A DNA stretch of 7,628 nt from positions 1-7,628 of the forward strand of contig CAYURW010000116.1 in the NCBI GenBank assembly GCA_964447145.1, given 5' to 3'. This document shows, one piece after another, positions 6,145-7,628 of the stretch. A program made the position numbers and the translations under genes. Every line of letters begins with the position of its first letter. Within the stretch, counting starts at the first letter, position 1. This stretch comes from BRH-c25 sp964447145. GTDB taxonomy: Bacteria > Bacillota > Clostridia > Lutisporales > Lutisporaceae. A model generated the notes under the pieces. It saw only the letters and a list, made by a program, of their open reading frames with translations. It searched no databases and was not told the DNA's origin.

Positions 6145-6275
6145 TGCTGGAGAACGGACTGGAAGTATGCAGCTGCAAGAAAAAAAGCTGCGCAAGATAC
6201 GGCAAGTGCGCCGAGTGTATAGAGTACCATAAGACACATAAATATGAGCCATACTGCAAAAGGAAGAAAAAATAG
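6141..6275 (+). CDS. Small Cys/His-rich protein, 44 aa, likely metal-binding
   Basis: The product has 44 residues with six Cys and two His in an ordered array: C10-x-C12, C17, C23-x2-C26, H30, H33, C39. The charged tail is KRKKK. The segment CSCKKKSCARYGKCAECIEYHKTH recalls short Firmicutes proteins of unknown function with a C..H/YGxCxxC..HH pattern; that resemblance is from memory. The spacing suggests one or two structural zinc sites (inference). A perfect AGGAGG (6131-6136) precedes it. The ATG at 6141 overlaps the preceding TGA as ATGA, and a second ATG at 6144 has better SD spacing (7 nt) and could be the true start. No enzymatic role is suggested. Confidence 0.7.
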   Translation: MMLENGLEVCSCKKKSCARYGKCAECIEYHKTHKYEPYCKRKKK

Positions 6276-6343
6276 GGAAGAGGGAAGAGGATTTTGTACG
6301 GTTCCTGATAGAAAATGCCGCTAAACGTGAGGAAAGTGTCTAT

Positions 6344-6556
6344 ATGGATTCAGTTAAATACGAACTGGGCAGTTTCATGAATTCAAATGGGGATATTGAT
6401 TGGCAGAAGGTTTCGGATTCGGTGATCATTAAGAGGATTGGCTGGAAAAAGGTCTATATGCTTGTCTACAAAACACTGGATCCTGAGTGCAACGGATATA
6501 AGATAGAGGTCACAAATGATGGATACGTACTGGATTACAGATCCGCCGGAGCATGA
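6344..6556 (+). CDS. Hypothetical protein, 70 aa
   Basis: I do not recognise this small soluble protein. It is rich in aromatic and charged residues (IKRIGWKKVYMLVYKTL, then YKIEVTNDGYVLDY), which suggests a compact beta-rich fold with no membrane segment or signal peptide. GAGGA at 6329-6333 lies about 10 nt before the ATG. The same frame is open upstream to a TGA at 6245 and reads plausibly as protein (EEDFVRFLIENAAKREESVY), but contains no ATG, GTG or TTG. So either the protein starts at 6344 or a longer ancestor has lost its start. It lies 26 bp before the PHP gene and probably shares its transcript. Confidence 0.55.
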   Translation: MDSVKYELGSFMNSNGDIDWQKVSDSVIIKRIGWKKVYMLVYKTLDPECNGYKIEVTNDGYVLDYRSAGA

Positions 6557-6582
6557 AATGCTATGCATGAGGAGATATAAGA

Positions 6583-7374
6583 ATGATAGATGCACATGTA
6601 CATATTTTTGGAGAAAACATCGGTGAATATTCAATAGAGCGGATAAACAGCTTTATAACCCATGCCCAGGAAAAGGGAATTACCGAAATATATATGCTGG
6701 AGCACACCTATCTGTTTCGTGAGTTTGAGCAAATGTACAACCCCGTTATCAGGAATAATGAATATCTGAGGAATTGGCTGTCGGCCAAAAAGAAAATCTC
6801 AGTTGAGGAATATACATCCTTTATCGATAGGGCAAGGAGCTTCGAATTTCCCATAAAAGTGAGATTCGGACTGGAGGTCTGCTATATTCCGGAAGCGGCG
6901 CATATAATGCCCGGACTTTTGAAACAGTATAAATGGGATTTTCTTACAGGCTCCGTACATTTTATAGGGGATTTTGGATTTGACCACAAGCCGGAGCTTT
7001 GGGAAGGAATTGATGTTGACGGGGTATACGGCCGCTATTATGAAATAATGCTGGAATTGGCGGGCAGCAGTTTGTTCAGCGGACTTGCCCATCCGGATTC
7101 AATTAAATGCTTCGGGCACTATCCGTCAAAGGATATGAGCGAGACTTATACTGCTTTGGCAAAGGTACTGAATAAGTCGGGCATGTATGCCGAACAGAGC
7201 GGGGGGCTTGCATTGAATTATGGGTTTCCCGAACTGGGAATGAACCGGGAAATGTTGAGGATATTCAAAGCCAATAATGTAAAGATCCTTACAGCCTCCG
7301 ATGCTCACAGGCCCGAACATGCAGGGGCCAATATAAAAGAATTGGAGAAGGCATTGGATATCAATACATTTTAG
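6583..7374 (+). CDS. PHP-domain metal-dependent phosphoesterase (histidinol-phosphatase-like)
   Basis: This is a predicted cytosolic hydrolase of the PHP superfamily, 263 aa, nearest in layout to HisK/HolK-type histidinol phosphatases. Metal-ligand motifs appear in the expected order: HxH (His5, His7), LEH (Glu40-His41), GLEVCY (Glu98), SVHFIG (His126), GLAHPD (His170) and SDAHRPEH (Asp240, His242). Together they would hold a di- or trinuclear metal site. The SD GAGGAG lies 8 nt before the ATG. No other histidine-biosynthesis gene is in the window, and related PHP proteins hydrolyse other phosphoesters, so histidinol phosphate is only one candidate substrate. The gene is intact. Confidence 0.88.
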   Translation: MIDAHVHIFGENIGEYSIERINSFITHAQEKGITEIYMLEHTYLFREFEQMYNPVIRNNEYLRNWLSAKKKISVEEYTSFIDRARSFEFPIKVRFGLEVCYIPEAAHIMPGLLKQYKWDFLTGSVHFIGDFGFDHKPELWEGIDVDGVYGRYYEIMLELAGSSLFSGLAHPDSIKCFGHYPSKDMSETYTALAKVLNKSGMYAEQSGGLALNYGFPELGMNREMLRIFKANNVKILTASDAHRPEHAGANIKELEKALDINTF

Positions 7375-7458
7375 GATAGACATCAGCTAATATATTAAGG
7401 TAAGAATACGAACGGTGTCAGGGTATGGGGCGGTATCGGGGGAGCAATGTCAAATTTA

Positions 7459-7598
7459 TGAGCAAAAGTGAGCAAAATATTGAGTTTTGTGTGGATGAAA
7501 AGCAAGAATTCCACACAAAACTCAGTATTTTGCACAGATTAGGCTGATTAGCAACTTTTTCCCTTAGCAAATCCACACAAAACTCGAAATTTTGCTCA
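7459..7598. repeat. Three-arm inverted/direct repeat element
   Basis: A left arm (7472-7494) is complementary to 7511-7533 at 22 of 23 positions, the exception being a possible G-U pair, with a 16-nt loop. A second right arm at 7573-7595 matches the first right arm at 20 of 23 positions. Its pairing with the left arm extends outward to 7469-7495 versus 7572-7598 (TGAGC…GCTCA) with 3 internal mismatches. The left end has an extra tandem TGAGCAAAA (7459, 7469). Neither arm is followed by the U-run of a standard terminator. The element could be a MITE/REP-like repeat or an RNA switch; it has no coding capacity. Confidence 0.85.
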
Positions 7599-7628
7599 AA
7601 TAAAGCATAAATCTTGACATACCTGAAT

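Noticed and set aside
7472..7533. Rho-independent terminator for the PHP gene
   Set aside because: The stem is strong but AT-rich, neither right arm is followed by a U-run, and the second right arm makes a simple terminator an incomplete explanation.
7614..7619. TTGACA as a -35 box of a downstream promoter
   Set aside because: The window ends 9 nt later, so a -10 box at proper spacing cannot be seen.

Overview
The window looks like a Firmicutes (Clostridia-type) chromosome segment. Arg is read almost entirely by AGA/AGG and Gly by GGA/GGG. Strong AGGAGG-type Shine-Dalgarno sites are common, TTG and GTG starts are used, and the nearest families are Gram-positive. All supported genes lie on the + strand. 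No rRNA, tRNA, CRISPR array or transposase gene was seen.

Positions 1-3347 hold the distal part of a nucleoside/purine-type ABC importer operon of the NupOPQ (YufOPQ) class: a 5'-truncated double-NBD ATPase followed by two overlapping permease genes. The substrate-binding lipoprotein, expected upstream, is outside the window. Codon usage changes sharply inside the ATPase gene near position 455.

Positions 3348-3548 are an array of imperfect 72-74 bp direct repeats running into the ribosome binding site of the next gene. Positions 3549-4832 encode a flavoprotein of the dihydrolipoamide dehydrogenase/pyridine nucleotide-disulfide reductase family in which both redox-active cysteines are Ala, while the C-terminal His-Glu pair is kept.

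Positions 4833-5277 have no convincing separate gene. They hold a pair of 27-nt direct repeats, a perfect 8-1-8 palindrome, and four 27-bp tandem units that remain open in the frame of the following gene. Positions 5278-6144 are a CPBP (Abi/CAAX protease-like) membrane protein gene carrying two local in-frame insertions of 75 and 60 bp, each flanked by perfect direct repeats. The second brings stop codons and cuts off the last active-site motif. The remnant overlaps a 44-codon Cys/His-rich protein gene by ATGA. A 70-codon unknown gene and a PHP-domain metal-dependent phosphoesterase follow.

The right edge (7375-7628) contains no gene. It holds an unusual three-arm repeat in which one left arm can pair with either of two right arms.

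The importer genes clearly form one transcription unit. The later genes share orientation but are separated by repeat-rich gaps, so their joint function is unknown. The most striking theme is the density of short, unrelated local duplications, both between genes and inside one gene.
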